Shown in pieces: positions 49,466-58,795 of a stretch of 64,000 nucleotides of DNA. The notes beneath the pieces were generated by a model. It was given only the letters and a program-made list of their open reading frames with translations, made no database searches and was not told where the DNA came from. Origin of the DNA: Polynucleobacter sp. Latsch14-2 (GTDB taxonomy: Bacteria > Pseudomonadota > Gammaproteobacteria > Burkholderiales > Burkholderiaceae); contig NZ_JACVPL010000012.1 in NCBI RefSeq assembly GCF_018881925.1, positions 1-64,000 on the forward strand. The letters are read 5' to 3'. The position numbers and the translations under genes were made by a program. Every line of letters begins with the position of its first letter. Positions within the stretch are counted from its first letter, which is position 1.

Positions 49466-50917
49466 ATGAGTTTGATGAAGTCTAAATTAGCATTGCTAGG
49501 TGCAACTGCACTTCTTCTAGTTGGTGCGGTAAACGCGCAGGGCGTCGATAAAGCCAAGAACATGAAGCTAGAGGGTTACAGCGATCTGCAAGGACGCACT
49601 GCCTATCAACCCACTATTCAAAAGCAAGGCGATCGTTGGATTGCTTATGTTGGGCACCATGGGGACAATAAACTAAACCCCCTCAATGGAAAAATGGAAG
49701 ATAACGGGACATCTATTATTGATGTAACCGATGTTAAGCACCCTAAATACCTTTACCACGTGCCAGGTGATGTCGGTAAGGCCGAGCAGGGCGGCAGTCA
49801 GATGGTTCGCGTATGTAGTGGCGCCACTTTGCCAAAAGCAGATAAGAGCAAATTTTATATGCTGAGGACTTTTGGAAATCAAGCGCACGAGATTTGGGAC
49901 GTTTCAACACCAGAAAATCCTACGTTATTGACTACGATTGCTAAAGGCTTGAATGGCACACATAAAAACTTTTGGGAATGTGACACCGGCATTGCCTATT
50001 TAGTTTCAGGTAATCCCCAGTGGCGCACCAATCGCATGACTCAGATTTATGACTTGTCTGATCCTGCTAAACCTGTTTTCATCCGTGATTTTGGCTTAGT
50101 TGGCCAACAGCCAGGCTCCTCAGGTGCGGTACCAGTAGATTTGCATGGCGCAATATCGACAGGTCCAAAGGGCAATCGAGTGTATTTTGGTTATGGTACT
50201 AATGGCAACGGAGTAATTCAGATCGTAGACCGTGAAAAGTTGTTGAACGGACCGAAAGACCCTACGCCAGAAAACCTCCTCTATCCGGAAGTTTCTCGCA
50301 CTTATATGCCAACGATGAATGGTGCGCATACGACTTTCCCATTGCTTGGCGTGGAAATTCCCGAGTTCTCCAAGAATCTACTCGGAGCGAAGCGCGATTT
50401 CATTGTTGTTACTAATGAGGCCATCCAAAAAGAATGTTTAGAAGGTCGTCAAATGGTTTGGGTGGTTGATGCAACCAATGAAAAACATCCATTTGGCGTT
50501 TCAAACTGGGGACTTCCAGAGAAGAAAGAGGGCTACTGTAGTAAAGGCGGTCGCTTTGGTACCCATTCTTCAAACGAGAATATGACTGACGTTTTCTATA
50601 AAAAGTTAATGTTCATTACTTACTTCAATGCCGGTGTTCGCGCATTGGATGTTCGTGACCCATTCTCGCCAAAAGAAGTTGGTTACTTTGTACCGGCCAT
50701 GAATAAAAATACTGTAGTGCTAGAAACCCCAGCAAGTCAAAGAGGCAAACTACCCTTTACTGAGGCTTCTAATCGCAAGGTAATCCAAACCAACAACGTT
50801 GATGTTGATGAGCGTGGATATATCTATATTGTTGATAGAGCAAACACGGGTATGCATATTCTTTCTGTAACAGGACCAGCGCGCGACATTGCAAATTGGA
50901 ATGCGGCTGTTAAGTGA
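49466..50917 (+). CDS. Secreted LVIVD-repeat/beta-propeller-like protein
   Basis: About 483 residues from ATG 49466 (GGAGA upstream). Signal peptide 1-24 (ending VNA), then repeats of the LVIVD type such as SIIDVTDVKHPKYLYHV, HEIWDVSTPENPTLLTTI, QIYDLSDPAKPVFIRDF and RALDVRDPFSPKEVGYFVPA, which suggest a periplasmic beta-propeller. Six or more cysteines may form disulphides. First of five co-directional genes ending in a molybdenum hydroxylase, so it may be a component of a periplasmic oxidation system. Confidence 0.7.
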   Translation: MSLMKSKLALLGATALLLVGAVNAQGVDKAKNMKLEGYSDLQGRTAYQPTIQKQGDRWIAYVGHHGDNKLNPLNGKMEDNGTSIIDVTDVKHPKYLYHVPGDVGKAEQGGSQMVRVCSGATLPKADKSKFYMLRTFGNQAHEIWDVSTPENPTLLTTIAKGLNGTHKNFWECDTGIAYLVSGNPQWRTNRMTQIYDLSDPAKPVFIRDFGLVGQQPGSSGAVPVDLHGAISTGPKGNRVYFGYGTNGNGVIQIVDREKLLNGPKDPTPENLLYPEVSRTYMPTMNGAHTTFPLLGVEIPEFSKNLLGAKRDFIVVTNEAIQKECLEGRQMVWVVDATNEKHPFGVSNWGLPEKKEGYCSKGGRFGTHSSNENMTDVFYKKLMFITYFNAGVRALDVRDPFSPKEVGYFVPAMNKNTVVLETPASQRGKLPFTEASNRKVIQTNNVDVDERGYIYIVDRANTGMHILSVTGPARDIANWNAAVK

Positions 50918-50945
50918 TGTTTTGGGGTGGTTGCCATCTCTGAAG

Positions 50946-51311
50946 ATGAGAAAAATTCTACAGAGATGCCTCCTCCCCTTTTTGTTGTTTGCTCTAGTCT
51001 CTCATGCGCAAGCTGAGGCTAGAGTATTTAATATCAATATCAAAAATGGCGTCATCCCATCCGCCGATAGATTAATGCGGGTGCAAAAGGATGATCAAAT
51101 CACGTGGAGAATTGAGAGCAATTCGGATGGCGAGCTGCATATCCATGCTTATCAAATTGATTTAACCATTAAAGCTGGCGTTAAGAAGGTGTATTCATTT
51201 AAGGCTTTTGCTTCCGGTCGCTACCGTGTCGAGTGGCATCCTGAGAGTGAGCGAGGGCTAGGTATTCATCATGAGGACAGCTTAGCTCTCTTCGAAGTTT
51301 TTCCTAAGTAG
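50946..51311 (+). CDS. Cupredoxin-like periplasmic protein
   Basis: About 121 residues: signal peptide (MRKILQRCLLPFLLFALVSH, ending AQA) and a single small beta-sandwich with DDQITWRIESNSDGELHIHA and FKAFASGRYRVEWHPESERG, the pattern of cupredoxin_1 domains. Histidines (HIH, WH, HH) could bind copper, but the Cys ligand of blue copper proteins is lacking. Start chosen at ATG 50946; the frame is open from 50889, overlapping the previous gene. It lies between the LVIVD protein and a polytopic membrane protein. Confidence 0.6.
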   Translation: MRKILQRCLLPFLLFALVSHAQAEARVFNINIKNGVIPSADRLMRVQKDDQITWRIESNSDGELHIHAYQIDLTIKAGVKKVYSFKAFASGRYRVEWHPESERGLGIHHEDSLALFEVFPK

Positions 51312-51316
51312 GTCTC

Positions 51317-52795
51317 GTGTTTAATTTCTGTTCATTCATTATTTTTATTCTCGCCTCAGGTGTTGCGAATGCGCATAGCTTTGATGAGCGCTATGACTTA
51401 CCAATTCCACTAGAGTTTTTTATCGTTGGCGGCGGTTTGGTGGTTGGTCTGTCATTTCTATTGTTGTTGATAGGCGAGAAATATTGGTCAAATCTTCGCT
51501 TCCGATCAGCCGTCCAAATTTCAATTCCCTTTAGTCGGTTAATGGGCATTGGTGTTCTATTGGTTCGAAGTATAAGCCTGCTTTTTTCCTGTTTAGTATT
51601 AGCGGCAGGTTTTTGGGGTTCTGGAAACCCGCTATTAAATTTAGCTACAAATTTTATTTGGATTAATTGGTGGCTGGGTTGTTCAATGGCAATAGCAATG
51701 CTGGGTAATTTTTGGCCCTTACTCAATCCGTGGCTAAGCCTCTTTGATCTTATCCAGTTCATTTTGCAGAAGCTGGGGTTTAAGAAAGGCAATGAATACG
51801 CTGGCTATCAATATCCTAAATGGCTCGGACTCTATCTTGCTACTGCGCTTTTATTGGCATGGAGCTGGATGGAGGTGGTGTATCCGATTGCTTATGTTCC
51901 CGCTAGAGTGACAACGATTGCCTTGATCTGGACCTTTTTAAATCTTTGCGGCATGTTTCTTTTTGGCAAGTCAGTTTGGCAAAGTCGTGGCGATGTTTTC
52001 GCTGTGTACTTCTCCATGTTGGGCCAATTCGGCATTTTTGCTTATATAAAGCAAGATCGCGCAATCTGCCTGCGTCTTCCAGGTGCGGGAATCGTGCAAG
52101 AGCTTGCTGTATGGCGTGGGGTCAATGGATTTGCAGCATTCATCATCGCTATGTTATCGATTGTCTTGTTTGACGGCTTGCACGGCAGTCAAGTATGGAA
52201 TATTTTTCTTGGCTTACTTCAGTATCTTGGATTGGGCTGGGTTGCTTCGAGTTCATATCTCTCTGGAACAATCGGCTTGCTATTGGTTTGGGCGTTTTTT
52301 GCAGGTCTTTATTATTTTTCTTGCTCGCTCTCGAGTCGTTTATTTTCACTAGCAAGCCCCTCAATTTTGGCTAATATATTTGCCGGGTCCTTAATTCCGA
52401 TTGCTGTGGCTTATCTGATTGCTCATGGTTTTTCAAGTCTGATAATTCAGGGTCAGAATATCTTCTTTTTAATATCTGATCCTTTGAGTTTGGGTTGGGA
52501 TCTCTTTGGAACTGCTGCATATCGACCTAATATTGGGATTATTGATGCTGGTACAACCTGGTATTTAGCAGTAAGCTCTATTGTCATTGGGCACGTTATC
52601 GCACTGGTAGTGAGTCACGGGCTAACTTTGAAAGTTGCTCATGCTACTCGTGCTGTAAGTCTAGTCACATTGCCGCAAACAGTGTTGATGATCCTGTTTA
52701 CGATGTTAAGTTTAATTATTATTGCTGAGCCAATGACGACCTCCGAGTTTTCATTGTTGCCGGATATTTGTTTTGTTCAAGAGCCTCAACAATGA
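51317..52795 (+). CDS. Large polytopic membrane protein of unknown function
   Basis: 492 residues with about twelve membrane helices. After a signal-like N-terminus ending NAHSF comes DERYDLPIPLEFFIVGGGLV, a pattern I recall from membrane proteins annotated as fenitrothion hydrolase or as hypothetical in Actinobacteria and Burkholderia, often next to cupredoxins; this link is tentative. Many Trp and Gly residues, no metal motif evident. GTG start at 51317, six bases after the cupredoxin-like gene, implies tight coupling. Confidence 0.55.
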   Translation: MFNFCSFIIFILASGVANAHSFDERYDLPIPLEFFIVGGGLVVGLSFLLLLIGEKYWSNLRFRSAVQISIPFSRLMGIGVLLVRSISLLFSCLVLAAGFWGSGNPLLNLATNFIWINWWLGCSMAIAMLGNFWPLLNPWLSLFDLIQFILQKLGFKKGNEYAGYQYPKWLGLYLATALLLAWSWMEVVYPIAYVPARVTTIALIWTFLNLCGMFLFGKSVWQSRGDVFAVYFSMLGQFGIFAYIKQDRAICLRLPGAGIVQELAVWRGVNGFAAFIIAMLSIVLFDGLHGSQVWNIFLGLLQYLGLGWVASSSYLSGTIGLLLVWAFFAGLYYFSCSLSSRLFSLASPSILANIFAGSLIPIAVAYLIAHGFSSLIIQGQNIFFLISDPLSLGWDLFGTAAYRPNIGIIDAGTTWYLAVSSIVIGHVIALVVSHGLTLKVAHATRAVSLVTLPQTVLMILFTMLSLIIIAEPMTTSEFSLLPDICFVQEPQQ

Positions 52796-52841
52796 AGATG
52801 AGTTTCAAAATACTAGCGGTAGATAATAAAAGGAGATGGCA

Positions 52842-53339
52842 ATGCAATTAACAGTTAATGGGCAGGTTCACAATATTGATGTTGAACCTAATATGCCTTT
52901 GTTATGGGCAATTCGTGAGATCGTTGGGTTGACTGGTACTAAGTATGGCTGTGGAGTTGCTCAGTGTGGCGCTTGTACTGTGTACATGAATGGTGAGCCT
53001 GTTCGCTCATGCTCTATTCCAGTATCAGCAGTAGGCGGCATGAAGATCGTGACTGTCGAGGCATTATCTAAAGACAACTCACATCCGGTTCAAAAGGCAT
53101 GGATTGCGTTGGACGTGCCACAGTGCGGATATTGCCAATCTGGTCAAGTGATGGCTGCGGCGGCCTTGCTTAAGAGAATTCCGAAGCCAACAGATGCTGA
53201 TATTGATAATGCGATGACCAATGTCTGCCGTTGCGGAACTTACCAAAAAGTGCGAGATGGTATTCATGTAGCTTCTGGTCAGAAAAAGCTAGAGGATGTT
53301 CTTGCGCAGTACGATGCCTCAACTAAAACACGTGGATAA
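52842..53339 (+). CDS. 2Fe-2S subunit of a molybdenum hydroxylase (IorA-like)
   Basis: 165 residues. Plant-type ferredoxin cluster ligands C37, C42, C45 and C57 in CGVAQCGACTVYMNGEPVRS, then a second cluster domain with CGYCQSG and CRCGTYQKV. Matches the alpha subunit of isoquinoline-1-oxidoreductase and related aldehyde/N-heterocycle hydroxylases. Start at ATG 52842 because AGGAG (52831-52835) is spaced for it, not for ATG 52836. Coupled to the large subunit. Carries no export signal; it would be exported with the Tat-tagged partner. Confidence 0.88.
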   Translation: MQLTVNGQVHNIDVEPNMPLLWAIREIVGLTGTKYGCGVAQCGACTVYMNGEPVRSCSIPVSAVGGMKIVTVEALSKDNSHPVQKAWIALDVPQCGYCQSGQVMAAAALLKRIPKPTDADIDNAMTNVCRCGTYQKVRDGIHVASGQKKLEDVLAQYDASTKTRG

Positions 53340-53349
53340 GGGGAGCGTA

Positions 53350-55584
53350 ATGACTAACAATATCGAAAATAACAATATGCCAGCTAATATCTCGCGTCGA
53401 GATTTTATTATTAAGGGCTCTCTAATTGGCGGTGGCTTGATGCTTGGGCTTGGCGCCTTGCCTGAGCTTGCTTTTGCACAAGCCAATAGTGCGTATGACA
53501 CCAACACTCCAATGAAATTTGGCGATCCGGAAGTGAATGCTTGGGTCAGTATTAAGCCTGATGAAACAGTGGTCATTAGAATTGTTCGCTCAGAGATGGG
53601 TCAAGGTACTCGTACTGGTTTGGCTCAATTGGTTGCCGAGGAGTTAGAGTGCAATTGGAAAAAAGTAACAACTGAATCTCCAACACCTGGCCATAGCCTA
53701 ACTCGCAAGCGCGTTTGGGGTGAGCATGGTACTGGTGGTAGTCGCGGTATTCGCACCTCCGAGGATTATGTTCGTCGTGGCGCTGCAGCTGCTCGCATCA
53801 TGCTAGTACATGCTGCTGCAAATAACTGGAATGTTCCGGTCAGCGAATTAAAAGTCGACAAGGGCGTCATTACTCATGTGCCAACCGGTCGTCAAACTAC
53901 TTATGGAAAAGTGGCTGAACTTGCCTCTACATTAACGCCTCCTGATCCAAAGTCGATTACCTTAAAAGATCCTAGAACTTGGAAGGTGGCAGGGCAGCCT
54001 TATGCTCGTTTCGATACGGTCAATAAAGTGAACGGCACTAAAGTATTCGGAGTAGATTTGCAGTTACCGGGTATGCTCTGTGCCGCTGTTAAAGCTTGCC
54101 CTGTATTTGGTGGCAAGTTGGTTAGTTATGATGAGGCTAAAGTTAAAGGCTTGCGTGGAGTTAAGGGTGTTGTTAGGGTCAATGACTTTACCGTTGCTGT
54201 AGTTGCTGATACATGGTGGCGTGCCAAGACTGCTCTGGATGTGTTGCCGATTGTGTGGGATGAAGGTAAGAATGCCAATGTTTCACAGGCCGATATCAAT
54301 AAAGCATTGCGTGACGGCTTAGATGAGCAAGGCGATTTTTGGCAACGCAAAGAGGGCGATGCTCCTGCCGCCATCTCTGGATCCGCTAAAAAAGTAGAAG
54401 CCATTTATTTCACACCATTTCGTGCGCACGTCAATATGGAGCCGATGAACGCCACCGTCAAGGTAACTGGTGATCGTGTGGAGGCTTGGGTGCCAACGCA
54501 GAATGGCGAGGGCTCGCACGCTGCGCTCTCAGAAGCAACAGGATTTCCATTAGACAAGTGCGAAGTTTATAAATTAGACTCTGGCACTGGTTTAGGTCGT
54601 CGTGGATCTACTCAAGATTTTGTGACCTACGCGGCTAAAGTAGCGCAACAGTTTCCGGGTGTTCCAGTAAAGGTCATATGGAGTCGCGAAGAGGATATGA
54701 CGCATGACTTTTACCATCCAATAGCGATGGCGAAGATGACGGCTGGTTTAGATTCTGCAGGCAATGTCACGGGTATGCATATCAAAGTGGCAGGTCAGTC
54801 TATTAATGCACTAGCTGCGCCGATGGCGATTAAAAATGGTAAAGATGAGCGTCAGTTGCAAGGTTTTTATGAAAGTGGGCCAGATGCTCAATTAGGCTAC
54901 AAGTTCCCAAGCTTGTTGACTGAGTATGTGATGAAAAATTCACATGTACCAGTTGGTTCATGGCGAGGTGTTAACACGAATCAGAACGGCATCTTTATGG
55001 AGTGCTTTATGGATGAGTGTGCCAAAGCAGCCAATAAAGATCCATTACAGTTCCGCCAAGTGCTAATGCAAAACCATCCCAAGCATTTAGGAGTACTAAA
55101 TGCTGCAGCGAAGAAGGGCAATTGGGGTAAGCCGACAGCGCCTGGTGTTCATCGTGGCATTGCCCAGTTTATGGGTTATGCCAGCTACTCTGCTTGTGTT
55201 GCAGAAGTGTCGGTAAAGGGTAATATTGTCAACATCGAGCGTTTGGTATTTGCACTCAATTCTGGACACGTCGTTAATCCCTATTTGACTCGTGAACAGA
55301 TTGAAGGCTCTGTGGTGATGGCTTTGGGTGCAATCTTTAATCCAGAGATTTCAGTGGAGAATGGACGTATTAAGCAGCAGAATCTCGATTCCTATCCCTT
55401 GTTGAAATTATCATCAAGCCCGCGGGTTGAAGTCGTGTTGGTGCCAACCTATGACTTCTGGGGTGGTGTTGGAGAACCAACGATTTGCGTTGTTGGTCCG
55501 GCCGTTGCCAATGCTATTTCAGCTGCTATTGGTAGGCCTGTTCGAAATTTTCCTCTTTATAAAGAGAACCTCAGTTTGGCATGA
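53350..55584 (+). CDS. Molybdopterin-binding subunit of a molybdenum hydroxylase (IorB-like)
   Basis: About 744 residues. A Tat signal (SRRDFIIKGSLIGG at 15-28, cleavage near AFA|Q43) places the enzyme in the periplasm. The cofactor domain includes SEMGQGTRTGLAQLVAEELE, TGLGRRGSTQDFV and GEPTICVVGPAVANAISAAI (catalytic glutamate region). Family members oxidise aldehydes or N-heterocycles. Start ATG 53350 has GGGGAG upstream; the frame opens earlier inside the IorA gene. No cytochrome c gene is present, so the electron acceptor is unclear; the cupredoxin-like protein is a candidate. Confidence 0.88.
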   Translation: MTNNIENNNMPANISRRDFIIKGSLIGGGLMLGLGALPELAFAQANSAYDTNTPMKFGDPEVNAWVSIKPDETVVIRIVRSEMGQGTRTGLAQLVAEELECNWKKVTTESPTPGHSLTRKRVWGEHGTGGSRGIRTSEDYVRRGAAAARIMLVHAAANNWNVPVSELKVDKGVITHVPTGRQTTYGKVAELASTLTPPDPKSITLKDPRTWKVAGQPYARFDTVNKVNGTKVFGVDLQLPGMLCAAVKACPVFGGKLVSYDEAKVKGLRGVKGVVRVNDFTVAVVADTWWRAKTALDVLPIVWDEGKNANVSQADINKALRDGLDEQGDFWQRKEGDAPAAISGSAKKVEAIYFTPFRAHVNMEPMNATVKVTGDRVEAWVPTQNGEGSHAALSEATGFPLDKCEVYKLDSGTGLGRRGSTQDFVTYAAKVAQQFPGVPVKVIWSREEDMTHDFYHPIAMAKMTAGLDSAGNVTGMHIKVAGQSINALAAPMAIKNGKDERQLQGFYESGPDAQLGYKFPSLLTEYVMKNSHVPVGSWRGVNTNQNGIFMECFMDECAKAANKDPLQFRQVLMQNHPKHLGVLNAAAKKGNWGKPTAPGVHRGIAQFMGYASYSACVAEVSVKGNIVNIERLVFALNSGHVVNPYLTREQIEGSVVMALGAIFNPEISVENGRIKQQNLDSYPLLKLSSSPRVEVVLVPTYDFWGGVGEPTICVVGPAVANAISAAIGRPVRNFPLYKENLSLA

Positions 55585-55620
55585 TCTAGCTTCTAGAGGT
55601 ATTGCCGTGTTTAATGAGAG

Positions 55621-55640
55621 ACTGCCTTCGGGCAGTTTTT
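55621..55640 (+). terminator. Intrinsic terminator after the IorB-like gene
   Basis: ACTGCC (55621-55626), TTCG tetraloop, GGCAGT (55631-55636) and TTTT; very stable small stem. Confidence 0.92.
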
Positions 55641-55657
55641 CATTTCAGAGCCCCTAG

Positions 55658-56560
55658 TCAAAATTCCCTAGTAAAGCGCAGAGCCAGTACGCGGGGTTGG
55701 TAGAAGCCATTCTTGATTTCCATATCGCGACCATACTGGAGTGAAAATCTCCCAATAGATGTATGAGCAAGCCCGCTCAATAAAAATCGTTGAGTATTGA
55801 CGACATTATTTTGGTAAACATTATTAATTGCAGTCGCACCACCGGCTACATAGAAATAAGAAGCGCCGATAGTAAAGATTTGATTGATGTTGTATACAGG
55901 CCCAAGTTGAGTTGTGGTGAGGGGCTTTTGTGTCAGTGGGACATTCACGGTAGATGCACAAGCTGCCGCACACTGACTATTTCCTCCAAACCACATCGTA
56001 TCAACGGCGATCACTCCATCAATGCTACTGGTGATCGGTTTTTGAAAGCCTATTTGTAGATCGCTTTTGTAGCGATTCTCACTGACATTAAAAGCGCGTT
56101 GATTTGAATAGCTGCCAGTTGGTGCAATGAAATAGCCCGCAATTCCCAAGTATGTTCGAGTCGCGCGATTCGAGTACGGCCAAATGGCAGTTGCCAGTGT
56201 GAGATCGCCAATACCGCTATCGGCTGGGTATCCAGCAAGAGAGCCTGCGGGCTGAACTGTGGTGTATGGGAGCTGTAGATAAGTCACGGCGGGAAGCTCT
56301 TAAATAGAATAAGTTCTACTGCCGCGTAGATTGATGGCATTGCTATTAATAACTGGGCTGCCATAGGGCGCAGCGCTTACTGCCGAGCCATTCTTGAAGT
56401 AGTTCGTATTCTGATTGTTTACGTAACTCACCATTAGATAGTTTTTATCTGGCTGCGGAGCAACGACATCATTGGGCTGCAAATCAATTCCCCAACTTAG
56501 TAGAGGCTGCGTAAGCCAAAATAAGAGCGGTAGAATAGAAGTGAGGCCAAAAGTACGCAT
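55658..56560 (-). pseudogene. Outer-membrane channel (phenol meta-pathway type) interrupted by a stop codon
   Basis: An 86-codon frame (start ATG 56560) with a signal peptide ending LLSWG and an early strand pattern ends at TAA 56302-56300. The same frame continues without a shift through ELPAVTYLQLPYTTVQPAGS to 55658, giving SGIGDLTLATAIWPY, TRTYLGIAGYFIAPTGSY and a C-terminal PRVLALRFTREF with the aromatic end of a beta-barrel. Together they make about 300 residues of the MetA-pathway phenol degradation / SphA-like family, so one nonsense codon splits the gene. A GTG at 56287 could restart the C-terminal part, but without signal peptide. Confidence 0.78.
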
Positions 56561-56697
56561 AACGCTATTCTACTGAAAATTCCCTGTTTTAATGGATTCG
56601 ATTTGAGGATAGTGAAACGGATTTTAGTAGTGATTGATAAACTGTAGTTATTGCTCGGGACGACCCAAGCGTTGGGTATCTAATTAGGAGTATTTTC

Positions 56698-57474
56698 ATG
56701 CCGAAGTTTGCTGCAAACCTCACTATGATGTTTAACGAGTATCCATTTCCTGAGCGCTTTGCTGCTGCTGCGGCAGCTGGATTTAAGGGCGTAGAATTTT
56801 TATTTCCCTATGATTACCCTGTGGAAGATGTTCAGAAATGGCATCTTGATGCCAAAGTCCAAAACGTGTTGTTCAATTTACCCCCAGGTGATTGGGCGGC
56901 AGGTGAGCGTGGTATTGCGTCTTTGCCTGGCAGGGAAGACGAATTCAAAGCGGGTGTTGCTAAAGCAATTGAATATGCACTCGCGCTAGGTAGTACTCAG
57001 CTTCATATGATGGCGGGTATTGTCCCTGCAGGTGTCGATATGCATCCGTACCGAAGAACCTATCTAGCGAATCTAAAATATGCAGCTCACGAGTTGGCAA
57101 AGTATGGCTTGACCTTATTGATAGAGCCTATTAATACTCGAGACATGCCGGGCTACTTTCTGAGCAAACAAGACCAGGCACATGAGCTGCGCATTGAGTC
57201 GGGCGAGCCCAACGTGAAGGTGCAGATGGATTTTTATCATGCTCAGATTATGGAAGGTGATTTAACTCATACCTTCAAAAAGTATTTCGATACGATTGGG
57301 CACACACAGATTGCCAGCGTTCCCAAAAGAAATGAACCCGATGATGGTGAGGTGAATTACTCAGCCATTTATCAATTGCTAGATGAATCTGGATATCAAG
57401 GGTGGGTGGGCTGTGAATATCGACCTCGTGGGAAAACAGAGGATGGCCTTGCTTGGTTTAAAGCAGTCAAGTAG
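56698..57474 (+). CDS. hyi: Hydroxypyruvate isomerase
   Basis: 258 residues of the xylose-isomerase-like TIM barrel family: PKFAANLTMMFNEYPFPERF, FKGVEFLFPYDYP, LLIEPINTRDMPGYFLSKQD (metal glutamate) and VKVQMDFYHAQIMEGDL, then GWVGCEYRPRG. It interconverts hydroxypyruvate and tartronate semialdehyde in glyoxylate/glycerate metabolism. AGGAG is seven bases before the ATG. No gcl or glxR gene is adjacent. Confidence 0.92.
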   Translation: MPKFAANLTMMFNEYPFPERFAAAAAAGFKGVEFLFPYDYPVEDVQKWHLDAKVQNVLFNLPPGDWAAGERGIASLPGREDEFKAGVAKAIEYALALGSTQLHMMAGIVPAGVDMHPYRRTYLANLKYAAHELAKYGLTLLIEPINTRDMPGYFLSKQDQAHELRIESGEPNVKVQMDFYHAQIMEGDLTHTFKKYFDTIGHTQIASVPKRNEPDDGEVNYSAIYQLLDESGYQGWVGCEYRPRGKTEDGLAWFKAVK

Positions 57475-57502
57475 CAATACGTAGCTTGTGAAAAGGTAAT
57501 AC

Positions 57503-57769
57503 ATGGACGGTTTCTTAATTTTTATCTCAGAATTACCTTATTCTTGGTTGGTCGTTCTGCTGCTTTTATTGGTGCTATTTGAGTTTTTATATCGCCTGGT
57601 TCGGCGGGTTTTATATGAATTTAAATACCTCAGAAAGCATTACTCTGAAGAACAGAGAAAAATGCTTTCCTTGTACATTATTAGCATCGGGTTCTTAGTC
57701 TCACTGCCTTTTTATGGCGGTAAATACCTGCGCATACTCAATGCGTTAAATGACCTAATTCGTCTTTAA
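57503..57769 (+). CDS. Small hypothetical membrane protein
   Basis: 88 residues with two membrane helices (about 13-33, WLVVLLLLLVLFEFLYRLV, and 53-70) around a basic loop (RRVLYEFKYLRKHYSEEQRK). No family recognised. AAAGG precedes ATG 57503. It overlaps the convergent lyase gene by 15 bases. Confidence 0.5.
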   Translation: MDGFLIFISELPYSWLVVLLLLLVLFEFLYRLVRRVLYEFKYLRKHYSEEQRKMLSLYIISIGFLVSLPFYGGKYLRILNALNDLIRL

Positions 57770-58633
57770 GAAAGCTTCAATAGCATTTGCGAGGGCTAAA
57801 ATTCTCTTGGCATCTTGAATGTGCAATTCTTCAATTAGCTTGCCATTAAGAACTGCAATACCAGCACCTGAGCTAATAGCTGCATCATAAGCATTCATTC
57901 TTTCCTTAGCCTCCTCAATCTCTTCAGGTGAGGGCCCAAAGATTTGATTGGCAATTGCAATTTGGTTTGGGTGAATCAGAGTTTTTCCATCAAAGCCCAT
58001 ATCCCTTCCTTGTATGCACGACTGCTCAAGGCCTACTGCGTCATCCAAGGAGAGGTGAACCCCATCTAGTACGCAAAGTTGATGGGCTCTAGCTGCCAGC
58101 ACGGAAAGCGAGAGCGCCGTCTGTGTTTCCACTCTATTGGAGGTATGACGAGCATGAAGATCTTTTACCAAGTCGGATGTGCCCAATACTAAAGTTTCGA
58201 GTAAAGGGTGGGCGCTAGCAATTTCTTGTAGCCTAAAGATCGCCATGGGGGTTTCTATCATGGCCCAGATCGCCATCGTGTTTGCTGGATTGAATTTCAT
58301 CAGAAGGCTTGCCACTTCCTCTATTTGCGCTGCAGACTCGACCTTCGGCAATAGAATGGCATCTGCTGAAGTATTGGCAAAAACCTTTAAGTCCTCTAAA
58401 CCCCACTGTGTATTGAGTCCATTAATCCTGACTATCGCCTCGCGGTGCCCAAACCCAGTATTTAGTGCCGCAAGAATATTTTCTCGTGCCTTTGCTTTTC
58501 CATCCGGTGCGACTGCATCCTCCAGATCTAAGATAAGCGAGTCTGCAGATAGGGTTTTAGCTTTTTCAAGTGCTCTGGTATTAGCCCCAGGCATATAGAG
58601 TACGGAGCGCCTTGGGCGACTGGTGTTGATCAT
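57755..58633 (-). CDS. CitE-like CoA-ester lyase (HpcH/HpaI family)
   Basis: About 292 residues. SVLYMPGANTRALEKAKTLS at the start, DSLILDLEDAVAPDGKAKAR (metal-binding motif), REAIVRINGLNTQWG, LLPKVESAAQIEEV and GFDGKTLIHPNQI are those of citrate-lyase-beta-type enzymes that cleave or form malyl-, citramalyl- or related CoA esters. Start taken at ATG 58633, where the family begins; the frame is open 23 codons further. Confidence 0.9.
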   Translation of the reverse strand: MINTSRPRRSVLYMPGANTRALEKAKTLSADSLILDLEDAVAPDGKAKARENILAALNTGFGHREAIVRINGLNTQWGLEDLKVFANTSADAILLPKVESAAQIEEVASLLMKFNPANTMAIWAMIETPMAIFRLQEIASAHPLLETLVLGTSDLVKDLHARHTSNRVETQTALSLSVLAARAHQLCVLDGVHLSLDDAVGLEQSCIQGRDMGFDGKTLIHPNQIAIANQIFGPSPEEIEEAKERMNAYDAAISSGAGIAVLNGKLIEELHIQDAKRILALANAIEAFLKTN

Positions 58634-58795
58634 GATGAATAGTTTCTGTAGAGGTAAGCCAATAGTGTATTCAATAGGAGATTTTATAGTGCAGTGCCGC
58701 AAATTTAATTCTATTTCTAATGGTATTTCTCTATGAGGTCGCCGGTCTCAAGAGAGTAGATTAAGAGTTTGGAGTGGACTATTAAAGAGGTTTTA

